Shown: positions 51,927 through 60,701 of the stretch, piece by piece
How positions within the stretch are numbered: position 1 is the stretch's first letter
Layout of the letters: each line of letters opens with the position of its first letter
Assembly (NCBI RefSeq): GCF_015679265.1
Contig: NZ_CP064942.1
Coordinates: forward strand, 1,458,001-1,522,000
Source of the DNA: Pontivivens ytuae
GTDB lineage: Bacteria; Pseudomonadota; Alphaproteobacteria; Rhodobacterales; Rhodobacteraceae
Direction of reading: 5' to 3'
Length of the DNA stretch: 64,000 nucleotides
The notes under the pieces: model-generated
Databases searched by the model: none
Seen by the model: only the letters and a program-made list of their open reading frames with translations
What the model was told of the DNA's origin: nothing
Made by a program: the position numbers and the translations under genes

Positions 51927-52684
51927 GCGCGGTGCTCCGGGTTCTCGTAGTCGAAGCGGCAGCCGGCCTTCCACGCCTCACGGTCGTTGCCGTGGTTGGG
52001 GATACCGCCCACGTCCTTCAGCATCTTCGCCATGTGCATCAGGTTCCACGTCATGATCGTGGTGTTGCGCTGGGTGAAGTCATTACCGAAGCCCGCGCGG
52101 GAGCCGTCGTCGAGCGCGTCACCATAGGACGGCCCCGGCCCCGCCTCGCCGATCCAGCCGCAATCGGCCTGCGGCGGGATCGTGAGGCCGAGGTGGTTGA
52201 GCGCGAAGGCGATGGTCATCGCCGCGTGCTTGATCCCGTCCTCATTGCCGGTGACCACGCAGCCGCCGACCTTGTTGTAGAAGATGCTCTGCCCGCGGTC
52301 GTTGAGCAGGCCCGACATGCCGTAGAGCCGTTCGATCAGGATGCGGCAGATGGAGCTTTCCTCGCCCAGCCAGAGCGGCGTGCCGATGACGAGGATGTCG
52401 GCCTCCAGCACCCGCTCCCAGATCGCGGGCCACTCGTCGACCGGGTGGCCATGCTCGGTCATGTCGGGATAGACGCCCGGCGGGATGGTTTTGGAGGCCA
52501 TGTGGACATGCTCCACGGCGACGCCGTTCTTCTCCATCATCTCGGCCACGACGTTGAGGAGGAGCTTGGTGTGGCTCTCCTCCTCCACCCGCTTCAGCGT
52601 GGTGTTGAAGAGCATGGCGGAGAGCCCAGAGAAGTCGGTCGTGTTGCTGTCGCAGAGCGCGGTTTGCCGGGCGTTGAGCGTCAC
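51923..52684 (-). CDS. Flavodoxin-fold NAD(P)H-dependent FMN reductase
   Basis: A 253-residue flavodoxin-like oxidoreductase. The FMN-phosphate loop is probably SGLSAMLFNTTLKRV near residue 19-34. ADILVIGTPLWLGEESSICRILIERLYG is the second cofactor loop, and YNKVGGCVVTGNEDGIKH follows, the pattern of WrbA/NQO-like reductases. It starts with GTG at 52684, overlapping the upstream small secreted protein gene. Substrate unknown. Confidence 0.83.
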   Translation of the reverse strand: MTLNARQTALCDSNTTDFSGLSAMLFNTTLKRVEEESHTKLLLNVVAEMMEKNGVAVEHVHMASKTIPPGVYPDMTEHGHPVDEWPAIWERVLEADILVIGTPLWLGEESSICRILIERLYGMSGLLNDRGQSIFYNKVGGCVVTGNEDGIKHAAMTIAFALNHLGLTIPPQADCGWIGEAGPGPSYGDALDDGSRAGFGNDFTQRNTTIMTWNLMHMAKMLKDVGGIPNHGNDREAWKAGCRFDYENPEHRA

Positions 52685-53100
52685 TGCGCCGCCCCCGCAC
52701 GCAAGGACCGGGACCGTAGATCGGCGGTGCTGCGCGTCAGGATCGACACCTCGCAGGAGCGGCGGGCGCTGCCCGTCAGGTCACCGCACACCTCGTTGAG
52801 CGTGCCGCGGACCTGGCCGCGGGCGACGCGGGGCGCGAGGCCGATGCTGCCTGACATCTCGTTCACGAGCAGGCCCTGCCACATCACGCTTTCCCGCGTG
52901 CGGCAGGCATCGGCGGTGCTCTCCTCGTCGCATTGCTCGATGAGGTCGTTGTAGCAGGTCCACGCGCCGTCCCCGTCGACCTGCTGGATACAGGTGTCGC
53001 GCGCGGCGAGGTCGGGACGGGCATCGGTGATCTGGAATTGAGCGGCCGCGGGCAGCGCGACGAGGCTCGCGGCAAGGGCACAGGGGCCAAGAGAAGTCAT
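52681..53100 (-). CDS. LprI-like secreted protein (divergent paralogue 3)
   Basis: A 139-residue protein with a signal peptide (LGPCALAASLVALPAAAQ) and a Cys pattern CYNDLIEQC...ACRTRESVMWQGLLVNEMS that aligns with the C-x6-C...C-x6-W core of the other two LprI-like proteins here, though the tail differs. It is first in the five-gene coupled run LprI3, FMN reductase, LprI2, EcsC, LprI1. Function unknown. Confidence 0.7.
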   Translation of the reverse strand: MTSLGPCALAASLVALPAAAQFQITDARPDLAARDTCIQQVDGDGAWTCYNDLIEQCDEESTADACRTRESVMWQGLLVNEMSGSIGLAPRVARGQVRGTLNEVCGDLTGSARRSCEVSILTRSTADLRSRSLRAGAAQ

Positions 53101-53198
53101 GGGGGTACCTCCCGAAGAACGACCGGCGGTAGCAATCCGGCCTCCCTTCAAGATAGGTCTTCCGCGCCGATCCGCGAAGTTTTGACGCATCTCCCGCC

Positions 53199-53594
53199 TC
53201 ACCGCGTCGCCTCCTCCGCCCGGATCTGACGGATCTCGCGGTCGAGGAAATAGCTCATGGCGGCCCGGATCAGGACGAGGAGGCCGAGAAACACCAGATC
53301 GTCGAGCCGAAGGCTCAGCACCGTGTGGATGATGTCGGAGACGATGAACAGCTCCAATCCGGCGAGGATGTAGCGCCCCAGTTCCTGCCGCTCGTAATTG
53401 ATGCCGCTGATCCGCGTCGTCGGCTGGCCGGACAGTTCCGCGCGCAGGAAGCCGACGACAAAGCGCCCTGCCCCGATCAGCATGACCGCGATGGCGATCA
53501 CCTCGATCCCGGCCGCAACCCAATCGAGCCCCGCGCCGAGCCAATGCAGCTCGCTATGCAGCACGCTCGGGGACTGGGTGGCGAGGCCCTCCAT
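53199..53594 (-). CDS. DUF1622 membrane protein
   Basis: A 131-residue integral membrane protein with about three helices (roughly 24-48, 75-95 and 98-115). The middle contains the DUF1622-like RAELSGQPTTRISGINYERQELGRYILAGLELFIVSDIIHTVL segment. The function is unknown. It lies between the isovaleryl-CoA dehydrogenase gene (4 bp upstream gap) and the LprI-like run on the same strand, and so is probably on the same transcript. Confidence 0.75.
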   Translation of the reverse strand: MEGLATQSPSVLHSELHWLGAGLDWVAAGIEVIAIAVMLIGAGRFVVGFLRAELSGQPTTRISGINYERQELGRYILAGLELFIVSDIIHTVLSLRLDDLVFLGLLVLIRAAMSYFLDREIRQIRAEEATR

Positions 53595-53598
53595 CGGC

Positions 53599-54762
53599 TC
53601 AGGCCGTGGCCTTCATCAGTTCGCGGCCGCAGAGCATGCGGCGGATCTCGGAGGTGCCCGCACCGATCTCCATCAGCTTGGCGTCGCGCATGATGCGGCT
53701 GAGCGGCGAGTCGTTCAGGAAGCCCGCGCCGCCCATCGCCTGCACGCCTTGGATCGCGGCGAGCATCGCCTGTTCGGAACAATAGAGCACGCAGGCGGCC
53801 GCATCCTGCCGCGTGACCTCACCCCGGTCGCAAGCCGCCGCGACGGCGTAGAGATAGGCGCGCGCGGTGTTCATCGACGTGTAGAGGTCGGCGATCTTCG
53901 CCTGCATCAGTTGGAAGTCCCCGATCGGCTGCCCGAACTGCTTCCTTTCATGCATGTAGGGCATGATGTGATCGAGAATGGCGTGCATGATCCCGACGCC
54001 GATGCCCGACAGCACCACCCGCTCGTAGTCGAGGCCGGACATCAGGACGTTCACGCCCTTCCCTTCCTCGCCGAGGATGTTCTCGAACGGGACCTCCACA
54101 TCCTCGAAGATCAGTTCGGCGGTGTTGGAGCCGCGCATGCCGAGCTTGTCGAAATGGGGACCGACGGAAAAACCCGTCATTTCCTTCTCGATCAGGAAGG
54201 CGGTGATGCCCTTGGGCCCGGCCTCCGGATCGGTCTTGGCATAGACGACCAGCGTCGAGGCGTCGGGGGAGTTAGTGATCCAGTACTTGTTGCCGTTCAG
54301 GATGAAGCGGTCGTTGCGCTTCTCGGCCTTCAGGCTCATCGACACGACATCGGAGCCCGCGCCCGCCTCGGACATAGCAAGGGAGCCGACATGCTCGCCG
54401 GAGATCAGCTTCGGCAGGTACTTCGCCTTCTGCTCCGCATTGCCGTTCAGCGAGATCTGGTTGACGCAGAGGTTCGAGTGCGCGCCGTAGCTGAGGGAGA
54501 CGGAGGCACTGGCCCGTGCGATCTCCTCGACCGCCACGGAATGGGCGAGGTAGCCCATGCCCGCGCCGCCATCCTCCTCCGGCACGGTGATGCCGTGCAG
54601 GCCGAGCTCGCCCATCTCGGTCCAGAGCTCGTTGGGGAAAAGGTTGTCGGCGTCGATCTTCGCGGCCATCGGCGCGACGCGGTCCTGCGCCCAGCGGTGG
54701 ACCATCTCGCGCAGGGCCTCGACCTCCTCGCCCAGCGCGAAGTTCATGGATGCGTGGAACAT
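53599..54762 (-). CDS. ivd: Isovaleryl-CoA dehydrogenase
   Basis: A 387-residue acyl-CoA dehydrogenase that oxidises isovaleryl-CoA to 3-methylcrotonyl-CoA, the substrate of the carboxylase encoded downstream. Signatures are LAMSEAGAGSDVVSMSLKA, YWITNSPDA, FDKLGMRGSNTAELIFEDVEVP, LDYERVVLSGIGVG (catalytic Glu region), RKQFGQPIGDFQ and a C-terminal IGAGTSEIRRMLCGREL. I chose 54762 (MFHASMNF) because GGGAGG is correctly spaced; frames from 54765 or 54783 are possible. It heads the minus-strand leucine catabolic region. Confidence 0.92.
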   Translation of the reverse strand: MFHASMNFALGEEVEALREMVHRWAQDRVAPMAAKIDADNLFPNELWTEMGELGLHGITVPEEDGGAGMGYLAHSVAVEEIARASASVSLSYGAHSNLCVNQISLNGNAEQKAKYLPKLISGEHVGSLAMSEAGAGSDVVSMSLKAEKRNDRFILNGNKYWITNSPDASTLVVYAKTDPEAGPKGITAFLIEKEMTGFSVGPHFDKLGMRGSNTAELIFEDVEVPFENILGEEGKGVNVLMSGLDYERVVLSGIGVGIMHAILDHIMPYMHERKQFGQPIGDFQLMQAKIADLYTSMNTARAYLYAVAAACDRGEVTRQDAAACVLYCSEQAMLAAIQGVQAMGGAGFLNDSPLSRIMRDAKLMEIGAGTSEIRRMLCGRELMKATA

Positions 54763-54803
54763 CATATCCTCCCGTGCGGTCATTGCCGCTTCGGGAGGAT
54801 ATG
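54763..54803 (-). promoter_or_regulatory. Hairpin masking the ivd ribosome-binding site
   Basis: CATATCCTCCCG (54763-54774) and CGGGAGGATATG (54792-54803) are a perfect 12-bp inverted repeat. A further 4-bp stem, GCGG (54776-54779) and CCGC (54786-54789), lies inside it around a 6-nt loop. On the ivd transcript the GGGAGG ribosome-binding site and an ATG lie in the 3' arm, so the folded form would block initiation. Confidence 0.6.
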
Positions 54804-54815
54804 AACATATGTTCA
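54802..54815. promoter_or_regulatory. Perfect palindrome upstream of ivd (candidate operator)
   Basis: TGAACATATGTTCA is a perfect 14-bp palindrome immediately upstream of the ivd hairpin, in the 75-bp gap after the AHSA1 gene. It resembles a dimeric repressor site. No liu regulator gene is adjacent, so the protein is unknown. Confidence 0.45.
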
Positions 54816-54837
54816 GTTTCGAGGCAAGCGCGGCGCG

Positions 54838-55302
54838 TCAGCGCAGAACGGCGTCGAGGCGGGAATAGCTCATCTCAAGACCGCTGGGCATCTGCTGGAG
54901 CATCATGTCCCGTGCCTCCTGCGACTGGTAGGTGATGACCATCTCGACGCGGGTCCCTGCCCCCTCGGCCGTGAAAGTCGTCACCACGCCCGTGTCGGTT
55001 GCGCCGGGAATGTCGAAAAGCTCGGTATGGACCATCCGGTGCGGTGGGTCGCACTCGGTCACGGTGCCTTCGAGGCCGAAGCCTTCGCCGTCCTGATTCT
55101 CCCAGCGATAGCGGACGGGCGCGCCGATCTCTGGCGCGATCTCGCAGATCGTCATGGTCCAGCCATCGGGACCCGTCAGCCATGTCTCCACGATGGCAGG
55201 GGTGGTGAACGCCTCGAACACGCGCTCGGGTGAGGCCTTGAAATGGCGGGCGACGTGGATCTCGCGGTCGCCGACCGCGTTGGCCGTCAGGGTGTCGAGC
55301 AT
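54838..55302 (-). CDS. SRPBCC/AHSA1 family protein
   Basis: A 154-residue START-like protein (REIHVARHFKASPERVFEAFTTPAIVETWLTGPDGWTM, then GTVTECDPPHRMVHTELFD) with the AHSA1 fold, a hydrophobic-cavity domain. It lies 1 bp after an ArsR regulator gene. This pairing is common, and the regulator may control the domain protein. The ligand is unknown. Confidence 0.85.
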   Translation of the reverse strand: MLDTLTANAVGDREIHVARHFKASPERVFEAFTTPAIVETWLTGPDGWTMTICEIAPEIGAPVRYRWENQDGEGFGLEGTVTECDPPHRMVHTELFDIPGATDTGVVTTFTAEGAGTRVEMVITYQSQEARDMMLQQMPSGLEMSYSRLDAVLR

Positions 55303-55303
55303 G

Positions 55304-55624
55304 TCAGTCCTCCTCTCGAGGCTCCGCCAGGATCGCGTCGAGGCGCTGGAAGTTCTGCGCGAGCACCTGTCTGTAGCGCTCGAGCCAGGCGTCAAGCTCG
55401 GCCAGCGCCTGCGGCTCCAGCCGGGCCGGGCGGCGCTGTGCATCCACCCGGCGAGAAATCAGCCCCGCCTCCTCAAGCACCTTCAGGTGCCGGGAGACCG
55501 CGGGCTGGCTGATCGCGAAGGGCGCGGCCAACTCACCGGCCGTCGCCTCCCCCTCCGCCAGCCGCTCCAGGATCGCGCGACGGGTCGGGTCGGCGAGGGC
55601 AGCGAAGGTGGCATCGAGCGGCAT
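55304..55624 (-). CDS. ArsR-family transcription regulator
   Basis: A 106-residue winged-helix regulator (FAALADPTRRAILERLAEGEATAGELAAPFAISQPAVSRHLKVLEEAGLI, then the beta wing RRVDAQRRPARL). It lacks a Cys-based metal motif in the recognition region, so it is probably not a metal sensor. It is in an operon with the AHSA1 protein. Confidence 0.9.
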   Translation of the reverse strand: MPLDATFAALADPTRRAILERLAEGEATAGELAAPFAISQPAVSRHLKVLEEAGLISRRVDAQRRPARLEPQALAELDAWLERYRQVLAQNFQRLDAILAEPREED

Positions 55625-55672
55625 AACCGATTCCTTAATTAACTATATTGTTATATTAAGAGGCCGCGAAAT

Positions 55673-56617
55673 TCAATTGAGAAAGTCGCGGATCGCCTCC
55701 GCTGTCCGGTCCGGCGCCTCCTCCATCGGCAGATGGCCGATCCCGTCGAAGATCACGACCTCCGCCTGCGGCAGCCGCTCCGCGAAAGTCCGGGCGGCCG
55801 AGGGCAGCACGAACTGATCCTCGGCACCCCAGATCACCAGGACCGGCGCCTCGATCTCCCCGATCCGGTCGGCCATCTCCGGCTCCCGCTCCGCGTTGGC
55901 GGAGACGATGGCGGCGCGGCGGTTGCCGGGGTAGCGGATCAGCTCCCAGTAGCGGTCCACCATGGCGTCATCGATGATCGAGGTGACGGAGACGCTCGCC
56001 TCCAGCGAGCTCTCCACCAGCGGGCGCGGGGTGATGTTGGTCAGCAGCCAGCCACCGACGCGCGTGTCGAGCAGTTCGAAAACGAAGCTCGACGGCGGCT
56101 CCGGATCGTCGTCGCGCCGCGGCATGCCGGAGGAGGCGATCAGCACCAGCCCCGCCACCCGCTCCGACCGCGACAGGGCGTAGCGCCAGGAGACCCAGCC
56201 GCCGAAGGAGTTGCCGATGAGAACAGCCTGCTCCACCCCGAGGTCGTCGAGAACGGCATCCACCGCCTGCGCATTCCCCTCCGCCGAATAGTCGTCCTGC
56301 GGATGCGGCCCGGTCAGCCCGTGCCCCGGCAGGTCGAGGGAGATCACGTGGTAGCCGCCCAGCCGCGCCGCCAGCGGCTCCCACGTGTGCAGGGAGGAGT
56401 TGGAACCGTGGAGCATGACCACCGCCGGGTCCGCCGGATCGCCGGAGCTGCGGTAGTGCACCCGCAGGCCACCCGCACCCTCGGCAAAACGCGCCTGCGC
56501 CCCGCCATACTTCGCCAGCATCTCCACCGGATCCGTGTCCGGCGTGCGCAAAAGGAACACCGCCCCCGTCAGCAGAACCACCAGCGCGAGCAGCACCCGG
56601 CCCGTCCATTTCAGCAT
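55673..56617 (-). CDS. Alpha/beta hydrolase, membrane-anchored
   Basis: A 314-residue hydrolase with an N-terminal hydrophobic helix ([15 protein letters not shown], about 9-23) that should anchor it in the membrane or act as a signal. The core has [10 protein letters not shown] (oxyanion), the nucleophile elbow IGNSFGGW, the acid in IWGAEDQFV and the catalytic His in [11 protein letters not shown]. Substrate unknown. It is divergent from hisB with a 66-bp gap. Confidence 0.87.
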   Translation of the reverse strand: MLKWTGRVLLALVVLLTGAVFLLRTPDTDPVEMLAKYGGAQARFAEGAGGLRVHYRSSGDPADPAVVMLHGSNSSLHTWEPLAARLGGYHVISLDLPGHGLTGPHPQDDYSAEGNAQAVDAVLDDLGVEQAVLIGNSFGGWVSWRYALSRSERVAGLVLIASSGMPRRDDDPEPPSSFVFELLDTRVGGWLLTNITPRPLVESSLEASVSVTSIIDDAMVDRYWELIRYPGNRRAAIVSANAEREPEMADRIGEIEAPVLVIWGAEDQFVLPSAARTFAERLPQAEVVIFDGIGHLPMEEAPDRTAEAIRDFLN

Positions 56618-56647
56618 CGCACGCTCCCTTCCCACTGGCTCCGCCTT

Positions 56648-56661
56648 GCCCTTATAAGGGC
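56648..56661. promoter_or_regulatory. Perfect palindrome in the hisB/hydrolase divergent promoter
   Basis: GCCCTTATAAGGGC is a perfect 14-bp palindrome between the two divergent genes, 22 bp before the hisB start. It includes TTATAA, so it may double as a -10 element or be a repressor site. Confidence 0.4.
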
Positions 56662-56683
56662 GCGTCACGAAGGGAAGAAAGCG

Positions 56684-57271
56684 ATGCGCACTGCGACCAT
56701 CACCCGCAAGACGGCGGAGACGGACATCACGGTCGAGATCGATCTCGACGGCACCGGGGCCTATGACAACCAGACGGGCGTGGGCTTCTTCGACCACATG
56801 CTCGACCAGCTCGCGCGCCACGCGCTGATCGACATGAAGGTCCGCTGCGAGGGTGATCTGCACATCGACGACCATCACACGGTGGAGGATGTGGGCATCG
56901 CGCTCGGCCAGGCACTGAGCGAGGCGATGGGCGACAAGCGCGGGATCGTACGCTACGGCTCCTGCCTTCTGCCGATGGATGACACGCTGGTGCGCGCGGC
57001 GCTGGACCTCTCGGGCCGGCCCTATCTGGTGTGGAAGGTCGACTTCACCGCACCGCAGATCAAGAGCTTCGACACCGAGTTGGTGCGCGAGTTCTTCCAG
57101 GCGTTCAGTACCCATGGCGGGATCACGCTGCATGTCGAGAAGCTCGACGGCATCAACTCCCACCACATCGCGGAGGCCGCGTTCAAGGCGGTGGCCCGCG
57201 CCCTACGCGACGCGCTGGAGACCGACCCGCGCAAGGCCGACGCGATCCCATCGACGAAGGGAACGCTGTGA
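56684..57271 (+). CDS. hisB: Imidazoleglycerol-phosphate dehydratase
   Basis: A 195-residue metal-dependent dehydratase, the sixth step of histidine synthesis. The family signatures [20 protein letters not shown], the metal-binding [14 protein letters not shown] and [20 protein letters not shown] are all present. It is a monofunctional form without a phosphatase domain. AGGGAAGAAAGCG precedes the ATG. It overlaps hisH by GTGA. Confidence 0.96.
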   Translation: MRTATITRKTAETDITVEIDLDGTGAYDNQTGVGFFDHMLDQLARHALIDMKVRCEGDLHIDDHHTVEDVGIALGQALSEAMGDKRGIVRYGSCLLPMDDTLVRAALDLSGRPYLVWKVDFTAPQIKSFDTELVREFFQAFSTHGGITLHVEKLDGINSHHIAEAAFKAVARALRDALETDPRKADAIPSTKGTL

Positions 57272-57903
57272 CCTGCGCCATCATCGACTATGACAGCGGC
57301 AATCTGCACTCCGCCCAGAAGGCGTTCGAGCGGATGCGGCGCGAGGTCGGCGGGCCGGAGGTCGTCGTGACCTCCGACCCCGAGGTGGTGCGGAAGGCGG
57401 ACCGCATCGTCCTGCCCGGCGTCGGCGCCTTCGCCGATTGCCGCCGCGGGCTTCTGGCGGTCGCGGGCATGTACGAGGTGATCGAGGAGCGGGTGCAGGC
57501 GGGCACGCCCTTCATGGGCATCTGCGTCGGCATGCAGCTTCTGGCCACCGTCGGGCGGGAGTTCGGCGATACGCCCGGCTTCGACTGGATCGGCGGGGCG
57601 ATCACCCATCTGGAGCCCTCGACCCCGGCGCTAAAGGTGCCGCATATGGGCTGGAATGAGCTCCGGATCGCGCAGCGCCACCCGGTTCTCGCCGGAATCG
57701 AGGAAGGGGCGCACGCCTATTTCGTGCACTCCTTCCACATGTCGCTTGATGATCCCGAGCACCTGCTTGCCACCGTGAATTATGGCGGCCCGGTCACAGC
57801 GGCCATCGGGCGCGACAACCTCTTCGGCACGCAGTTCCACCCGGAGAAGAGCCAGAAGACGGGCCTGACCGCAATCGGCAACTTCCTCAACTGGACGCCC
57901 TGA
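57268..57903 (+). CDS. hisH: Imidazole glycerol phosphate synthase, glutamine amidotransferase subunit
   Basis: A 211-residue class I glutaminase that supplies ammonia to HisF. The nucleophile is in [12 protein letters not shown], and the His/Glu of the triad lie in [13 protein letters not shown]. It starts with GTG, overlapping the hisB stop as [21 protein letters not shown] is the family's usual N-terminus. Confidence 0.95.
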   Translation: MTCAIIDYDSGNLHSAQKAFERMRREVGGPEVVVTSDPEVVRKADRIVLPGVGAFADCRRGLLAVAGMYEVIEERVQAGTPFMGICVGMQLLATVGREFGDTPGFDWIGGAITHLEPSTPALKVPHMGWNELRIAQRHPVLAGIEEGAHAYFVHSFHMSLDDPEHLLATVNYGGPVTAAIGRDNLFGTQFHPEKSQKTGLTAIGNFLNWTP

Positions 57904-57909
57904 AACGGC

Positions 57910-57942
57910 GAAGGCGGAGTACGCGGCCCCGCCTTCTTCTTT
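57910..57942 (+). terminator. Intrinsic terminator after hisH
   Basis: GAAGGCGG (57910-57917) pairs with CCGCCTTC (57929-57936) around a 12-nt loop, then TTCTTTG. It lies 7 bp after the hisH stop and before the convergent DUF2147 gene. Confidence 0.6.
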
Positions 57943-57973
57943 GTCCGGATATCTCCGCCTGAGACCGATGCTG

Positions 57974-58372
57974 TCAGTTGATGCGGGTCCAGGTCTGCGA
58001 GCGGCAGATAAACAGCACGCAGCCCGAAACCTCGAGCGCGTCGGCGCCCTGCAGTTGCATCGTCGAGCGGTATTCCTTGTCCTGATCCGGGGCCCAGATC
58101 GTGCCGTTGTTCCAGCTTGCGGAGCCGTTGGGCTCCATTCCCCAGATGATCGGCTTGCCGACGATGTCCGCATTGGTGGGCGTCCCGTCCGCCTGGAAGG
58201 CACCGCGGATGACACCGCAGCGCTGGTCCGTGGCGCCCTGGCAAGGGGCGATCTGCACGTGGATGTAGTTGCCCTCCTCCCCCGGCTGCGACTGCCAGAG
58301 GCCCTGCGCGTCCTGCGCCTGAACGGACAGCGGCGCCGCGGCGAGGGCCGCCGCAAGGATCATGCGCTTCAT
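57974..58372 (-). CDS. DUF2147 family secreted protein
   Basis: A 132-residue protein with a signal peptide (MKRMILAAALAAAPLSVQA) and a DUF2147 lipocalin-like beta barrel (GLWQSQPGEEGNYIHVQIAPC, GKPIIWGMEPN, LEVSGCVLFICRSQTWTR). Periplasmic; function unknown. It lies convergently after hisH on the opposite strand. Confidence 0.8.
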   Translation of the reverse strand: MKRMILAAALAAAPLSVQAQDAQGLWQSQPGEEGNYIHVQIAPCQGATDQRCGVIRGAFQADGTPTNADIVGKPIIWGMEPNGSASWNNGTIWAPDQDKEYRSTMQLQGADALEVSGCVLFICRSQTWTRIN

Positions 58373-58518
58373 GGTCGTCTCCCCAAATTTTATGTCAGTT
58401 GAGCGACAGTTGGCCGAGGGCCGCGCGGGGTCAATGGTGACGTCGCGGTCCCGATGCTTTGCATTCGAGCGATCTTGGCGATAGGAGCGGGACGCCAAAC
58501 CTGCCGGAGACCGAGCCC

Positions 58519-59241
58519 ATGATCCTCTACCCCGCCATCGACCTGAAGGACGGCGCCTGCGTGCGGCTCTACAAGGGAGAGATGGACCAGGCGACGGTGT
58601 TCAACGACGATCCCGCCGCGCAGGCGCGAGCCTTCGTCGAGGCGGGCTGCGAGTGGCTGCACCTCGTGGACCTCAACGGCGCCTTTGCCGGTGCTCCGGT
58701 CAACGCGGGCGCGGTGGAGGCGATCCTGGCCGCGACCGACGTGCCGGCCCAGCTTGGCGGCGGGATCCGGGACCTCGCGACGATCGAGACGTGGCTGGAG
58801 AAGGGCCTCGCCCGCGTGATCCTCGGCACCGTCGCCGTGCGCGATCCGGAGCTGGTGCGCGAGGCCGCGCGGCTCTTCCCCGGGAAGGTCGCTGTGGGCA
58901 TCGACGCACGCGACGGGATGGTGGCCGTTGAGGGGTGGGCGGAAACGACGGACATCACCGCCACCGACCTCGCCCGCCGGTTCGAGGATGCGGGAGTGGC
59001 GGCCATCATCTACACCGATATCGACCGCGACGGCGCGATGCAGGGTCCGAATATTGAGGCGACCGCGGCACTCGCCCATGCCGTCTCCATCCCCGTCATC
59101 GCGTCGGGCGGCGTCTCCTCGCTCGACGACCTGCGGGCGCTGAAGGCCAGCGGGGCACCGCTCGACGGCGCGATCTCGGGCCGGGCGCTTTATGATGGCC
59201 GCATCTCAGTGCCCGAAGCGATGAAGGTGCTGGCGGGCTAG
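58519..59241 (+). CDS. hisA: ProFAR isomerase (phosphoribosylformimino-AICAR ribonucleotide isomerase)
   Basis: A 240-residue TIM-barrel isomerase of histidine synthesis. It shows [18 protein letters not shown] with the catalytic Asp (about residue 8), [27 protein letters not shown] with the second Asp, and [11 protein letters not shown]. The length is normal. The flanking genes of exported proteins are on the opposite strand, so it has its own promoter. Confidence 0.95.
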   Translation: MILYPAIDLKDGACVRLYKGEMDQATVFNDDPAAQARAFVEAGCEWLHLVDLNGAFAGAPVNAGAVEAILAATDVPAQLGGGIRDLATIETWLEKGLARVILGTVAVRDPELVREAARLFPGKVAVGIDARDGMVAVEGWAETTDITATDLARRFEDAGVAAIIYTDIDRDGAMQGPNIEATAALAHAVSIPVIASGGVSSLDDLRALKASGAPLDGAISGRALYDGRISVPEAMKVLAG

Positions 59242-60059
59242 TCGCGCCGCACCATCCGTTCGCTGCGCCGCAGGGTGTAGGCGAAGCCGAGGAAGGCGGC
59301 GGCCGTCACGTCCTCCTCGAAGAGCGGGCTGTCCTCGTTCTCCGCCCCTTCGTAGAAACCCAGACCGGTGCCCGCGAAGAGCTGCAGCCGGTCCGTGATC
59401 TCAGCCGAGACGCCGAGGCTCACCTCGGCCCCAAGATACCCGCCTCCGGCATCGAAGGCCGGGCGGGAGGGTGTCGCGAAGGGCGCGTCCACCTCGTAGA
59501 AGTAGTCGTGCAGCTCCTCCGTCGCCCAGATCGGCTGGACGGAGGCGAAGAGCCCGATCTCCCGCTCCGTCCCCAGCTCGCGTTCATAGCGGATCCGAGG
59601 CTCCAGCACCGCGCCCTGATACTCGATATCGTCGAAATCGACGGAGTAGACCGCGCGGGCGGCGAGCGCGAATTCCAGCTGGCCCCCGGCAAAACGCGGC
59701 CCCTCGACCACCACCTGCGGGCCGATCTGGACGAGCGGATCGAGATCCTCCAGCCCCTCGCGCGCATCGTTGTCGTCGCTGTTCACGCCGAAGGCCGCAT
59801 CGGCGGAGATGTCGAAGCGAAAGCGCGCGGTCTCCAGCGGGACGATGCGCGCGCCGTCCTCGTCGTCGAGCCGGAAGAAATCGCCCCGATAGATCACGTA
59901 GGGAAACGGTAGCCCGTTGAAGGAGGATTCGCCCGAGGCCGGATAGTCGGGGGCGTAGAGGCCGAAGGCGCCCACGCCGAACTCCCAGAGCGGTTCCTCC
60001 TCCGCATGCGCCGTGGTGGCGAGGCAGCAGAGGGCGGCGATCAGCAAGCGGTTCGGCAT
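59238..60059 (-). CDS. MipA/OmpV family outer-membrane protein
   Basis: A 273-residue protein with a signal peptide ([15 protein letters not shown]), the start pattern [21 protein letters not shown] and many alternating beta strands to a C-terminal [10 protein letters not shown]. This fits the MipA/OmpV family of small outer-membrane barrels, sometimes linked to murein hydrolase scaffolding. It overlaps the convergent hisA end by 4 bp. Confidence 0.85.
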   Translation of the reverse strand: MPNRLLIAALCCLATTAHAEEEPLWEFGVGAFGLYAPDYPASGESSFNGLPFPYVIYRGDFFRLDDEDGARIVPLETARFRFDISADAAFGVNSDDNDAREGLEDLDPLVQIGPQVVVEGPRFAGGQLEFALAARAVYSVDFDDIEYQGAVLEPRIRYERELGTEREIGLFASVQPIWATEELHDYFYEVDAPFATPSRPAFDAGGGYLGAEVSLGVSAEITDRLQLFAGTGLGFYEGAENEDSPLFEEDVTAAAFLGFAYTLRRSERMVRRD

Positions 60060-60156
60060 GGCGGTGCTCCGGTCATTGGCCGCGAAGGCTACGACCGGAA
60101 CGGGTCATGCCCTACCGCGCGGATCGCCCGAGGCCATCACAGTTGCGCGACGGGCC

Positions 60157-60618
60157 TCATTCCTCGGCCAGCGCCTGGCTGATCAGGTTGTCCACCACAG
60201 TGTTGATCCGCTGCACGTCCTCGGACTCCGGATCGATCCCGTGGATGAAGACGATGGCCTCCGCTCGCGGATGGCTGAGATAGACCGTGCCGTCCTCATC
60301 CTCCCAAGCCAGCGCGCGGAGCGGCAGGTCGAGGCCCACGGTCTGCGACATCTGCATGACCGGCGTGCCGAGCTGCGGGTTGCCGAAGATCAGAAGCTCG
60401 GTCGGCCGCAGGTCCATCGAGACCGCACGCGCCCCCTGCGCATGATCGATCCGGGCGAAGACCCGGCCGCCGGCCTCCGTCACGACCTGCGACAGGCGGT
60501 CGATGGTGACGAGCACCGAATAGGGGCTTTCCCGCGTCACCATGGGCTCATCCGGCATCTGGGCGGCGGCGGGGCCAGCGATGAGAAAGGCGAAAACGGC
60601 GGCAATACGGCGGATCAT
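60157..60618 (-). CDS. DUF302 domain secreted protein
   Basis: A 153-residue protein with a signal peptide ([16 protein letters not shown]) and a DUF302 domain: [73 protein letters not shown]302 proteins are alpha/beta folds of unknown function. It is divergent from hisF across an 83-bp gap containing a short palindrome. Confidence 0.85.
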   Translation of the reverse strand: MIRRIAAVFAFLIAGPAAAQMPDEPMVTRESPYSVLVTIDRLSQVVTEAGGRVFARIDHAQGARAVSMDLRPTELLIFGNPQLGTPVMQMSQTVGLDLPLRALAWEDEDGTVYLSHPRAEAIVFIHGIDPESEDVQRINTVVDNLISQALAEE

Positions 60619-60630
60619 GGGAAGCTCCTG

Positions 60631-60649
60631 TCGAACCCGATCGGTTCGA
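60631..60649. promoter_or_regulatory. Inverted repeat in the hisF/DUF302 gap
   Basis: TCGAACC (60631-60637) is inverted as GGTTCGA (60643-60649) with a 5-nt spacer, 53 bp before hisF. It has the form of a dimeric regulator site; the protein is unknown. Confidence 0.35.
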
Positions 60650-60701
60650 TTTGATATGGATCGGGGCCCGCTGTAGGAAAGGCCGGAACCGGAGACCCGC
60701 C

